From: Carnegiea gigantea
Taxonomy: Eukaryota; Streptophyta; Magnoliopsida; Caryophyllales; Cactaceae
DNA length: 64,000 bases
Direction: 5' to 3'
NCBI GenBank assembly: GCA_029747015.1
Contig: JAKOGI010001348.1
Span: 78,501-142,500, forward strand
Positions 37,346-48,608 of the stretch are shown one piece after another. Positions within the stretch are counted from its first letter, which is position 1. Every line of letters starts with the position of its first letter. A program made the translations under genes and the position numbers. The notes under the pieces were generated by a model. That model had not been told where the DNA came from, did not search any database, and saw only the letters and a program-made list of their open reading frames with translations.

Positions 37346-38589
37346 TGTAAAATTTGGTTGCTTCAAGTCGTAGTTTAATTATTCAAGTTATTTTAGTTTT
37401 AGTTTTATAATTGTGATTTATAGTTTAAATTAAGTCGTTATTTCGTTTTAATAATTTAGTTGAGTTTTGATTTTTGAATTTAGTTAGTATTTTGATTTTT
37501 GTTTTTGTTGAGATTAGTTTCATCTTGATTTTTAGAAGTTATTTGCTGGTAAAAAAACAGTACTAATCAGTTTAGTTCATGTGTAGCAAAAGGCGACAAG
37601 CTAGAACTGATTCAAAAAAAAATCAGATCAGTGCAAATTTTTCACCAATTTTACATTTTGTTTGAATTTTCTGGAGCAATTCTGGTGTGATTTTTGTTGC
37701 GTTGATATTTTAGTCTAGATTCAGCATAATTTTTAGAGTTTGTGTGAATTTTTCTGGAATTTTTCGGACTGTTTGGAATTTTCTGTGAATTTTGGAATTA
37801 ATTTTCTATTTTGATTTTTCTGCACTATTTGGGGACAGAAAGAATTCAGAAAAAAAGTATATATTTATGTCCCTTGCAATTGTGTGGAATTTTCTGTGTA
37901 TTTAGTTCTAATTTGAGGAGTTTTGTCTTTTGATTTAATTTTATTTGTAGAATTGGGTTGTTTAGGTTTAGTTTATTTTCTAATTCTCTTTTAGTTTATT
38001 GGTGGTTGTGTTTTTGTTTTATATTTGGTCATTTTCTGTTTGTATATTGTTTTGAGGGTTGATTCACCTTTCTATTTTGTTTTGTGTTCTAAAAGAAAAG
38101 AAAAAAAATAGAAAAATCACAAAAAAATCACAAAAACAAGATCATAAAAAGGAAAATGGTGTACAAGCTTTGTGTTTGTTCTCCTTTTTGTCTTTTAGTG
38201 TTAGGATAATTATTGATTGTGTCTTTTGCGTTTTTCTTTTCTTTTTGTAACATAGTTTTATTTTTGTTAGTTTATTTTGTTTTGTTCACTTAATTATTTG
38301 AGTTTCTTGTTTTTGCTTTAATCATTAGTTTGTAAATAGCATCCTAGATGTATTTTCTTTTCTAAAAGAAAAGCAAAAAATTCAAAACTTGAAAATTCAA
38401 AAAAAATTGAAAAAATCTTAAAATTGAAAAAACACGAGTTTCAAGCATGCCAGCTTTTAATTTCCCGCCATGCAAGCATAAACCTTTTTAGAGTTATCTT
38501 TCGAGACTTAATGATTATCGTGCTTAGTTGAATCAAAATTTTCAAAAATGGGAAATTTGTGAGGTTATTACTGTGGGTTTGAATTCTGA

Positions 38590-40110
38590 ATCTTAGGGTT
38601 GTGTTGAGTCTATTTGTCCTGGAGGTGTACTAAGTTTATTATCTAAAACTCAAGATGAAGTTTGGGATTTCTTTGAAAAATTATCTTGGGATACCTTTGC
38701 GTTTGAACAAGCTAAAAAGAATTTTGGATACCCAACTTCTAATGAGTCTGTTTTCATGCTAATCCTTACCCTCATGATCACTTTATGAATTCATATGACC
38801 CCTCTTATTATTGTGTGTCCCCTGTTTTGTGTGAATATTGTGACTCTTCTGATCATAATACTTATGCCTGTCCATATCATGCTTATGTTGATGCTACTTG
38901 TGTAAGTGTGGAAAACAAGATAAATGAATTGACTTATAAGATGATAGAGAATCTGAAGGAGAGAATTGCTGAATATTCTCAATGTTTTACTCAAAGTATG
39001 GAGGATACTAATTTACATGAGCCTGACTCTAGTTTAGGATCTCCTAAACCTGAAATTAGTCTCTACGATAATTTTGAACCCTCTTGTCAATCTAGGTCTA
39101 ATTTGTAAGATGTCATGCCTTTGCCTAGTCTAGATCAAGAGAGTGACTTCCCTCTGTCTCCATCCCTTACCCTTGCACCTGAATTTAACTCACCTAAGGA
39201 CGTCACTGAGGATGTCCTAGTTTCTGCCAACCCACCCACCACTTTAAATGATTCTTTTGAGTTCGAGGAGGGTGATGAATGTGGGAATCCTAGTAAGTTA
39301 GATTTAAGCGTCATAGCTAATTTTGAGCACCATGAGTTAGATGAGTTAGAAGTTATTTCTTTTCAGGAGCCATGTGAGGAGGACATTGAGCCCACTGCTT
39401 TCGAATTCAATGATGATATTCTTTATGCGGAATATGAATCTTTTTCTTGTGGGTTTGATGTCAATGTAGGTTTGAAAGTGGATTTGTGTGCTGAATATGA
39501 ATCTTTTTGTTTTTACCCTCTCCAAACTAACCTCCTTTTTGGAAATTGCAAGTCTGAATTTGTTGAGTCTGAGAGCATTGCCAATAAGAATTTTGTTTTA
39601 GATCAGACTCATACGCATATTGGACTTAAGAGACTTGTGGACTTAGGATCCCCTATTTTATCTATACCGGTCATTCATGATGATATACTTTCTAGACCGA
39701 TGACCCACTTCCTGGCTACTTTTAAGTACATCTATCTAATTTCTAATTGGGCCCATTAGTTTGACAAATTGAAGAGGGCCCTCACTTGTGCTGCTTTATT
39801 GTGGTGGATGTACTCTATTTGGTACCAACTCTTACATATTCATTGTCTTAATTTTATCGAGAGTTGGTCTTCTGTTTTTGACAACCTACTTCGCACTTTA
39901 TTGGGATTTGATGTGAGTAGCAATGTTGCTTTTGATATGGAGTGGCTGATGCTCCATAATCCTCTATCTAAGCACATTTCAAGAGGCTATAACTTAGGTG
40001 TACTTCTGCACCTGACCTGGTATAAATGTTCCTTTTTATCTCCTCTTTTAATTTGTTTTCTTTCGTATATATTTTTGTGGCTTTATTTTTTTTTTCCTTT
40101 TGAATTTTAG
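38590..40110 (+). pseudogene. Gag-like protein of the non-autonomous element
   Basis: A conserved N-terminal piece (38600-38750: KTQDEVWDFFEKLSWDTFAF, then EQAKKNFGYP) is joined by a frameshift near 38755 to a single frame that stays in register from 38785 to 40110, broken only by in-frame stops at 39106-39108 and 39757-39759. Early in it, CEYCDSSDHNTYAC fits the CxxCx4Hx4C zinc knuckle; then comes a helical stretch (NKINELTYKMIENLKERIAE), then a long acidic region, with a Trp/Leu-rich tail after the second stop (FDKLKRALTCAALLWW). No protease or polymerase follows. The knuckle suggests RNA binding or packaging; the acidic region is unexplained. Similar gag-only elements occur in many angiosperms. 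Confidence 0.75.
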
Positions 40111-41280
40111 AGTCTTATCTTTGTCTTTAATTTTGAGTTTTCTTTTTCATTTTGTATATTTGTGTTGCTTTAGTTTTTATTTTATGTTTTCTGTTTGTTT
40201 TCACTCCCAATGAGGATATTGTGAGATTTAGGTGTGGGGTGGGGAAACTTTGAAAGTTTGAAAAATTTTGATGAAAATTTTGAAAAAAAAAATTGAAAAA
40301 AATTTTTAAAACTTTAAAAAATTCAAAAAGATTTTTGTTTTATTTTGGGGGAAGCTTCGTACTTTTCTGATCAGCTTAAATCCTCTGTACTTTGATTTTT
40401 AGCTTGTATGTAAGCGTGATGTGCATGATAGATCTCCATCCTCAGTGTCTCATTCTAAGCCCTACTTCTAACCCCAATTGTCCATTGTTGTTGTGTAATC
40501 CAATCCTTGTTTATACCATCATCATTTTCTTAAGGTCTTAGGTCTTCCATGATTGACTCTTCCACTTGTCTTTGACACGATTACTTTGGTTTTTAGTGTG
40601 CTGGAAAAAAATGAAAATGTAAATAAAATGAGAATGAAAAGAAAGAAAGAAAAGAAAAGAAGGAATGACAAGCATCCCTTTGAGGCATGCACTACTGGAC
40701 GTTACCCTTTGAGGCACGTGCTACTGGGTGTTACCCTTTGAGGCAATATTACTACTGGAAAAGCTTGCTTCCTATGTTATTAAATCAATAATGTAATTTG
40801 TGTTAGTTAAGTGGGATTGAATTTGATTCTTGTAAGCCTAAGCCCTAGGATGATGATGCACTTGCACACGAGTACTAGGATAGATTCAAAGTCTTAATGT
40901 ACAATAGGGTAAAAAGTTAGTGCTTTGATGCCATCCATGAGGTAGAGAGTCTTGATGAGTACATTTTCTTTATATGTAGACTAATATCTTTACTATATGG
41001 GTGATTTAGTTGATTAGAATGTGTATTTTATCTTTCCCCAGTTTTGTACATATTAGTTTTTGAGGGGAAAAAACCAAAAAAAGATTTTTGAGTTTTTGTT
41101 TAAGTTTTCTTTTATAGATTTGGGGGTATATCTTCTGCAAACCCTCACAAGACCTTACTTGTCTACTAGGGGTAACTAAGGGATTTAAAGAGCTTGTTGC
41201 GCATGCTAAGTGCAACCGTGATTCCTACGAAAGTGAGTTACGATTTTATTTTCTTTTCTAGGATTTTTAGATTTGTTTAA
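40111..41280 (+). other. Non-coding 3' part of the gag-only element
   Basis: Contains a first polypurine-like motif (about 40211-40250, gaggatattgtgagatttag then GTGTGGGGTGGGG), A-rich stretches, and a 29-bp tandem repeat (40676-40759). No coding capacity. Confidence 0.75.
40676..40759 (+). repeat. 29-bp tandem repeat, three units
   Basis: ccctttgaggcatgcactac units at 40676-40704, 40705-40733 and a diverged third from 40734. Confidence 0.9.
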
Positions 41281-41315
41281 CTCGAGGACGAGCAAAACTT
41301 AGCTGTGGGGGTATT

Positions 41316-42926
41316 TGTTCAACCTAAAATTATAATATTTTATATCCTTTTATTATCTAGTATTTGCTCGAAATAAATTATTAAATTAGGATTTTAATAT
41401 GTGTTTGTTCATTTTGTAGGAAGTGGAAGAAAGCATGACAAAGAAATAAATAATGAGCTCAAATAAGGAATTGGACCAGAAAGAGAAAAGAAAAAAGAAG
41501 AGACTAGACAGGAGCCCAAGATTGCGAGCCCAACCGTCCCCTTCCTAGTCTTCCCCCTTCTTTTCTCTCTCTCGGGCCTGGCCTGTATGCCTTCCTTGCT
41601 TGTTTTCTCGAAAATGGGCTTGGCCCATTACTTACCCAAAATCCGGTCCCCCCTCTCTCTTTCCTTCTGTCCTTGTTTTGTTTTTTCCTTGGCCAGCCCA
41701 GCTCCTATTTCATCACTAGCCTGCCTCTCATATGCCAATCTGCAGCCCCCCTCACATCTTCTTCTTCTTCCTCACGACCCAGAGGAGCCCAAAAAAACAT
41801 GGCAAATCAGAGCCCCTGGCGGCTGTTCACCTTCCTCCATGAATGCAGCAGCCGTTTCATCCTCTCTCTCCTCACCATTTATTAAGTCATCATCACCATC
41901 TTCAAGACAACAGTTATGGAAGAACGCGAGCCCAACCGTCCCCTTCCTAGTCTTCCCCCTTCTTTTCTCTCTCTCAGCGTGGTCCGTATGCCTTCCCTAC
42001 TTGTTTTCTCGAAAATGGGCTTGGCCCATTACTTACCTAAAACCCGGTCCCCCCTCTCTCTTTCCTTATTTCTATGTTTTGTTTTTTTCTTGGTCGGCCC
42101 AACTCCTATTTCATCACCAGTCTGCCTCTCACATGCCAATCTGCAGCCCCCCTCATGTCTTCTTCTTCTACCTCACGGCCCAGAGGAGCTCAAAAAATAG
42201 GGCAAATCAGAGCCCCTGGTGACTGTTCTTCTTCACCTTCCTCCATGAGTGTAGCAGCCATTTCTTCCTCTCTCTCCTCACCATTTATTGAGTCATCATC
42301 ACCGTCTTCAAGACAACGATTATGGAAGATGGAGCGACAGAGGGGGGCTCGAATGGAGGTTACAAAAGTCGAAGAGTAGAGCACCGAGAAAGTGAAGGTA
42401 GTTCGGGTAGCAACTAGAGACAATTTTCGTTTTCAATTCTTTTCAGTTCCAGATTAGTTTTTAGCTTTTCCTTCTTCTTCAATTTCGTAGCTTAAGTTTT
42501 CCAGATTATGTTTTTAGAGTTTTAATGTTCATGTAATTGCTTGAGTTTGGCTCAATTGGAGTTAGTAATTTGGTGAGTTTGATGTTTAGTATTCTTCTCT
42601 TGTTGCGGTATATTCAGTTCGCTCTTGATTTCAGTTCTGGATTGCACTTCACTTTGCTCTTCGTCAAAGGAAGGTTAGCTGATTTGTGTGTCTTGCTGAA
42701 TGCATAATCACGGCTAAGTGTTGGTGGCTTGAAGTATTTACCATTTGGTTTTTGAGCCTTGTGTTGGTGAGGTTCTTTGCAAAGCTAGTAGTTGGGTAAT
42801 TTTTTTTAGCATTTGGATTTTAATTTAGTTTAAAGTTTAGGTAACCTTATTTCACAACCATCTCTGTGGATCGACACCTTTCAAATATTATGACGATTAA
42901 CCGTATCCTTGCAGATTTCATTAACA
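41316..42926 (+). repeat. 3' LTR of the gag-only element, with internal duplication
   Basis: 1611 bp, about 400 bp longer than the 5' LTR. The segment starting gcgagcccaaccgtcccc is present at about 41526 and again at about 41926, each followed by the same Pro/Ser-coding sequence, whereas the 5' LTR has one copy. The remainder aligns with the 5' LTR end to end. Confidence 0.9.
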
Positions 42927-42931
42927 ATATG

Positions 42932-43010
42932 TTTGAATGACATTTGATAATTAGGTAAAATAAACTCACACATATAAAAAAATATATATCACCAGTCATC
43001 TTCTATGCTC
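42932..43010 (-). other. CACTA sequence resuming after the LTR insertion
   Basis: Intron-like AT-rich sequence of the second CACTA gene between the insertion site and the next recognisable exon. Confidence 0.6.
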
Positions 43011-44214
43011 AGAATGGGGAATTGATCCACCACAATGCACAGATGAACTTACCCCAAACGGTAATACTCGATTTGTCCTTCCTAACGAACTTTTCTCCTT
43101 GAATTTATCGGACTTCCAATATGCAAATAAGCCATCATAAACTTCTTTGCTTAGCCACACAGGTTGTTTCCCACTTTTTCAAATATCAAAAGTCATTCCT
43201 TTTAATCTTGAAGACCTATGAAACTCGAAAACTCTCCTAATCTCATGAGCATGCTCATCATCCCAACAATTTTTTTTTTCTAAAAGCAAACCAAAATTAT
43301 AGTTACATGTAAGTTTACAAATAAGTATATAGCAAATTTTGTTTTCACAAATTTAAGTAACTTAGTTTGAATTCATCAAACCACATATTTTGCACTTCAA
43401 TTAGTATATCCATCCAAGCATGATATGGTGAATCATACTTACTCCTCAGGATATTGGAAATAGTATGAATGATATCAGTGTGGTTTGGATAGAATCTGCT
43501 AAAAATTAAATAAATGCATAGTATTATAATTTTCGTTTTATAATATTAATTAGAAAAACATCAGTCACAACAAAAAGTTTGTGCTTACTCTTTTCCTCTT
43601 GGGAAATCTTCATCTTATTTTATCATTAGACTTCTTCATTAGGTTGAGACCTCTTGAGAAGGCTGAGAAGTCTGAGGTGTAGTAGTGGTTGTTGGCGTGG
43701 TGGTAGAAGTAGGTACATGACCAAAAGAAAGTTGGGTTGGTTGGATGACAGATAGGTGAGTATATGGTTAGGTATGATTTTGAAAAGGTGGAGAGTTTGT
43801 AAAAATAGAATTTTGAATGGGATCTAATGGTGTAGAGGAAATGGAAGGCGATAGGGTAGATGCGAGAGTCCCTTGAAAAGAAATGAAAGTGAAACGAAAC
43901 TTTTTCTTGGTATGAATTTTCTCTGACAGCTTTCAAGTGAAGAAAACTAATGAAACAAATAAACACAAAATTGATAGTTGTTATGCTTATCATCAAGGAA
44001 GTAAACCAATAATGTTAGCACCAACTATTTAACCTCTAAAGAAAAAATGAAAAAAAGATTAAACAGAAAAAGAAAGCATTGAATACTCTCAAGAATTACA
44101 TAAAATTATACTACATAAATAAGACAAGATCATAAAAGAAATAAGATCATAAAAGAAACACGATTGTCTTTATAATAAAAAAATTATGACCATGGAAATT
44201 ATAGTAAATAATTA

Positions 44215-44215
44215 G

Positions 44216-44252
<37 letters not shown>

Positions 44253-44253
44253 T
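44215..44253. repeat. CAT trinucleotide repeat coding an Asp run
   Basis: (cat)n on the plus strand, read as (GAT)n just before the TNPD stop codon. Confidence 0.9.
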
Positions 44254-44307
44254 ATCTTTATCATCTTTAAGCTCTACGTCATCTTTAACTTCGGTATCGT
44301 CCTCATC

Positions 44308-44992
44308 CAGTGGCGAAGCCAGAAACTTTTGAGAGGGGGGTCGAAAATATATATGTATTTTTGACCTAGAATTGAAGTTGAACCCATAAATTAACTAAAT
44401 TTGTAATTGAAATTGTAAATAAACTCACAAATTAAACAAGAAAAATAAATTAAGCATTTCGACTTAGAATTGAAATCAAACACACAAATTTAAAAAATTT
44501 AGAATTAAAATTGGCAAATAAACTCATAAATTAAACAAGAAAAGTAAATTAGGCATTTTGACCTAGAATTGAGTTTGTGCTTGAAAAAATGTTGAAATTT
44601 AAAAAAATTTAAAAAATGAATAAGCATTTCAACTTAGAATTGAAATTAAACCCAAAAATTAAACAAATTTAGTAGTGAAATTGGCAGTTAAACTCATAAA
44701 TTAAACAAGAAAAGCAAATTTAAGCATTTTAACCTGCAATTGAGTTTGTGACTTGAAAAAATGTTGAAGATTTAAAAAGTGAAGGGGCTAAAGAGAAGAA
44801 TTGAACCCACAACCTGTCAGTAAAAGAGAAGTACATGTGCACCAAGAAACCACTGAGCCATACACACTTTGTTATAGCAAATTGCATTATGTGCTTTATA
44901 CTAATTTTATATTTTTTTTGGGCCACATATTTTTTATTTTTTTGAGAGGGGGGTCAGTTGACCCCACTGACCCCACCTTGCATCCGCCACTG
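44308..44992. mobile_element. Non-autonomous hAT element inside the CACTA transposase tail
   Basis: 685 bp with ends CAGTGGCGAAGCCAG and CATCCGCCACTG (inverted) and a perfect 8-bp target duplication TCCTCATC at 44300-44307 and 44993-45000. Three similar internal blocks of aattgaaat...cataaattaaacaag repeat with about 120-bp period between 44360 and 44750. It lies in the coding sequence for the acidic tail of TNPD, whose reading frame resumes on the other side. No transposase is encoded. Confidence 0.95.
44797..44860 (-). promoter_or_regulatory. tRNA-like Pol III promoter (A and B box) within the hAT element
   Basis: On the minus strand TGGCTCAGTGG (44860-44850) fits the A-box consensus TRGYNNARNNG exactly, and GGTTCAATTCT (44807-44797) fits the B-box GGTTCRANYCC at 10 of 11. 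The boxes are 42 bp apart, within the range of long-arm tRNAs and tRNA-derived SINEs. No full tRNA fold was recognised. Confidence 0.5.
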
Positions 44993-47900
44993 TCCTCATC
45001 ACCAAATTTATCTTCTTCTTCCTCCTCCTCCTCTACCTCTCCTACCTCTTCCTCTTCATTCTCATGAGTCACTAGTATAACATCTATGTCAACTTCTTCA
45101 TATTCATCATCCGATAAGATTATTAATTTAATCATCATTTGATATGGTGGTAGGATCGATATGCCCTCCTCTTGATAAGCAATGTCTAAAGTATATCGGC
45201 TATCTACTCTAGATCTAGGAGTAGTCTTTATAACTACCTACCAATCTCAGTTGTCTCTTCTTCTCACAGGATATGGCACGTAAGACACTTGACTTGTAAA
45301 GTCCTCAAATATGAACGGATCATATTTCCTATATCGTCGAGTATGTTTAATCTCCACAATATCAAACTCTTTATGTACTCTTGTACCACTATTAGGAGTA
45401 TTATCAAACCACTGACAATTAAATAAAACACACTTTTTGATTGACCTTCTTGGATACTCGATCTCAACTACATTTTTCAAAATCCCATAGAAGTCATTTT
45501 CAATGCCACCTTTCCCTACTCTTTCTGCACAAACTCCACAATTATAAGTTGTTTTGCCTTCATTCCAAGCTTCGGTGTGAAACTTATAACCATTGACTAC
45601 ATACATAGGCCATGTGTTCACAAATCTAAGAGGACCCAATGCTAATTGACACAAATATCGATGGCGTTCCATATCATACTTGTAATCTGGCCACATAATA
45701 AATAAGAAAACATAATTTAATTACTTAACTAAGCGATATATACGTGTGTATGTGGTTGATTATTATCAGTAATAAGTTAACTTAAACTTACATTATTTTT
45801 AAACCATGAAATGAATTCAGTTGCAATCAACACATCAACCTGTTGATCAGAAAGATATGGGTTTCGTTGTCTATTTTCTTGAGTAAAAAATCTGTCAAGT
45901 ACATCACTCAATTTTAGAAATAAGTACGTATTAACTATGTTTTGAAAGAGAACATTAAAGATATGAAATGTTAACCACTAACCTAATATAAGGTTATAAT
46001 TCCTCACAGTTTAACAAAATATGAAAATGAGTAACATTATGTTCTTCATCACTCAACCATCGTGGTGTTACTTACTCACTAGGACGACCTTGTGGACGAA
46101 ATACTGATAAAGTTGGTTGCATACCATCCTGCTCTCCTTCATCTTCATTTTTTTTTAAATATCTATTCCTCATACACAGCACATTAGATGCAAGTTAATA
46201 TGTGCAAAAGTGAGATGTTTCAAGATTAATATATGCATCACATATTGAGTCTTCTGGATAAGCTTTATGCTTGACCATTTTCTTTAATAAACCCAAAAAC
46301 CTATGATATAGTTTCAATATATGTTAATAAATGTTATATAATCATCATAATATTTTTAAAAATTATGTATACAAATAATAACAAATTATCTTTCAAATGG
46401 ATACATCCAACGGTACTGGAGCAGTCCTCCTAGTTTTGCTTTATGAACCATGTGTAAGGGCAAATGCTCCATGGAATTGAAAAACCAAGGAGGAAAGATA
46501 CGCTGTAATTTGCATAAGGTCACAACTATATTCTTTTCCATTTGGGTAAGTTCATCCTCTCGCAACACTATGGAGCACAAATCTCCGAAGAATTGGCTAA
46601 GTTCAGTAAGAGGCTTCTATATTTGTTCAAGTACTGCACTGAATGCAACTGGAAGTAATGACTACGTGAACACATGACAATTGTGGCTCTTCAAACTACT
46701 TATCCTGGCTTTATTAAACATCAACACATTTAGCCAAGTATGATGAATAATTTATAAGGAATTCTCAAATCCTTCACCCCTTGACAAACAGCTTGTTTTT
46801 GCTCCGTGGTCAAGGTAAATTTTGCCTTTGGTTTCACAATTTTGCCATTAGTCAACTCTTTAAGCTCTAATTCTTTGCGTCTACAATATAATTTCAAGTC
46901 CATTCTTGCTTTAACACTGTCCTTCGCTTTGTCGTCAACATCCATTACGGTATTGAAAATAGCATCAAACACATTCTTCTCTACATACATAGCATCCAAA
47001 TTGTGTGGAAGTAAGTTTGTCTTTCAGTATGGCAATTCCGAAAATATACTTTGTTTGGTCCAGTTATGAGTTTGTCCAAAACCTTCAAGGATAAATGGTC
47101 CATTTTCAGTCACCTTAGGAAGGTGTTACATAGTTTCCCATACTTGCTCCCACTTAGTCTAGTAGGAGACCTACTATTTTCAATCTTATTCTTCCTAAAT
47201 GCATCCTTATTCCTCCTAAATTGATGATCCATGGGCAGAAATTGTCTATGACAATCAAACCATGTCGGCTTTCCTCTATTCTTTAAGCAAAAAGCATTAG
47301 AAGAAGACATACAAATTGAAAAAGCTAATTTTCCATGAGTGCTCCACCTAAACAACATGTCGTAAGCTAAAAAGTCATTAATAGTCCACATTAATGCAAC
47401 CTTCACTTGAAAATTTTCCTTCCAAGAAATATTATATGTTTGCACACCTTCATTCCATAAGGTTTTCAAATTATCTATCAAAGCTATAGATATACATCTA
47501 TATTAGCCTTGAGATTTTTTGGACCAGGAATAAAATAAGTCAAAAATATATAAGATGTAGTCATGCATATTTCTAGAGGAAGATTGTAAGGAGTTATAAT
47601 TATAGGCTAACATGAATATTGCTTTGCATATTGTGATAAAAATGGGGAGAAGTCATCAACATATAGATCAAGTCTAACATTTCATGGTTCAAAGGCGAAA
47701 TCAAGCCATGTCTCATCAAAATGTTTCCATGCTTTCCCATTTGAAGGATGACATAAAACTCCAGGCTCCCTAGAATTTTCATAGTGCCATCTCATGTGTC
47801 GAGCGGAACTATGAGATGCAAATAACCTTTTAAGCCTAGGAATGATGGGAAGATAATGCATTCTTGCAAGAGGAACATCCTTTTGTTTTCTCTTTTTTTG

Positions 47901-48608
47901 GAACTTACGCACCTAATATCAAGGAGCATCACAAAATTTGCATTGTTGTAGATGTGTATCATCTTTGTAGTACAACATATAACCATTAATGCAATAATTT
48001 ATTTTTATAAAAGTGAGCCCCAATTTTCTCACTAATTTTTCTGCATCTAGAACTTATTTGGCACATAATTATTAGATGGACATGCTTATTGCATGAGTTG
48101 TACAACTTCATTGAAATAGCTCTGTGAAATATTGTGCTGAGATTTAATACTGATCAATCTAAGAGTAACAGATAACTCAGGATGATAAATGCATCCATCT
48201 CAAAATGGGCATTTTAATGCATCTAATAAGTCATAAAACCTCTATGCATTTGGATTAGAAGGTTTTGGATCAAAAGCATCTTCAACCATTGTGTGATATG
48301 TATCAGTGGACATTGCATGATTTTGGAAAGGAGGATCAGATGGACTATGATGCATATTAATTTATTCATCTTCATGGGGTTCAAGTTCCCCATTCCAATA
48401 CAAATATCCACTAGTAAGTATATAGGTGAACCTTTACTTCCTCAGGTTGTAAAAATTTTGTGTTCTCACATTTCGCACACGGACACCTATATATTTTCTC
48501 TCTCAAATACACAGGAAGATTTCTTACAAATTTATCAAACTCATTAACCCCTGCCACAAACTCGGGTGTTAAACCACCTCTATTGGGGAAAAGTCTATTC
48601 ACTTCCAC

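Larger units (their letters stand above)
36103..42926 (+). mobile_element. Gag-only, non-autonomous LTR retrotransposon (TR-GAG, Athila/Tat-like)
   Basis: LTRs begin TGTTCAACC and end TTAACA/CTAACA; perfect 5-bp target duplications ATATG lie at 36098-36102 and 42927-42931. Just after the 5' LTR, TTGGCACCGTTTTCGGGGA matches the tRNA-Asp primer site. Just before the 3' LTR, gaggacgagcaaaacttagc then TGTGGGGGTA is the Athila/Tat-type polypurine tract. The internal region (37316-41315) has only a gag-like frame; no protease, reverse transcriptase or integrase is present. It would depend on proteins of a relative. The insertion lies inside the second CACTA gene. Confidence 0.93.
35300..43920 (-). 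pseudogene. CACTA second gene (Transposase_24/TNPA-like), split by an LTR element
   Basis: Exon-like segments on the minus strand are, in order: a Pro/Thr/Gln-rich part (about 43900-43600, with TTTPTTTTTPQTSQPS); a segment at about 43500-43372 with YHAWMDILIEVQNMWFDEFK; one at 43272-43017 with WLSKEVYDGLFAYWKSDKFK; one at about 36045-35957 with KKYLSFVDEKSKEAY; and a last exon (35695-35300) with a Lys-rich coiled coil, KKKLKKRLNRAEKKLDQTAK, and an acidic Glu/Asp tail. This is the Transposase_24 family order. In CACTA elements the second protein binds subterminal repeats. Stops occur in the Pro-rich part. A 6.8-kb LTR element sits in what was an intron. Exon borders are approximate. Confidence 0.8.
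44212..48608 (-). pseudogene. CACTA TNPD-like transposase
   Basis: Segments on the minus strand follow the order of plant En/Spm transposases. N-terminal transposase-associated domain (48608-48411: EFVAGVNEFDKFVRNLPVYL, CPCAKCENTKF). Transposase_21 core with a zinc-binding start and LKRLFASHSSARHMRWHYEN, then WKHFDETWLDFAFEP (about 47990-47680), continuing to 47110 (WTINDFLAYDMLFRWSTHGK) and 46730 (MDAMYVEKNVFDAIFNTVMD). DUF4218-type segment (46580-46386: RIFPPWFFNSMEHLPLH, QYRWMYPFER). DUF4216 (45696-45247: NDFYGILKNVVEIEYP, VLFNCQWFDN). Then an acidic tail to TAA at 44212. In-frame stops occur, for example after CHVFT (46674) and LEQI (46620), and a hAT is inserted in the tail. It would have cut and joined element ends; it is inactive. 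Confidence 0.9.

Noticed and set aside
36374..42423. Pro/Ser-rich frames repeated three times (36374-36715, 41587-42222, 41916-42379) as genes
   Set aside because: They lie in the LTRs of the gag-only element and in its internal LTR duplication, and do not follow any known protein.
43610..43996. 128-codon minus-strand frame as a separate gene
   Set aside because: It overlaps the Pro/Thr-rich exon of the second CACTA gene in a different frame.
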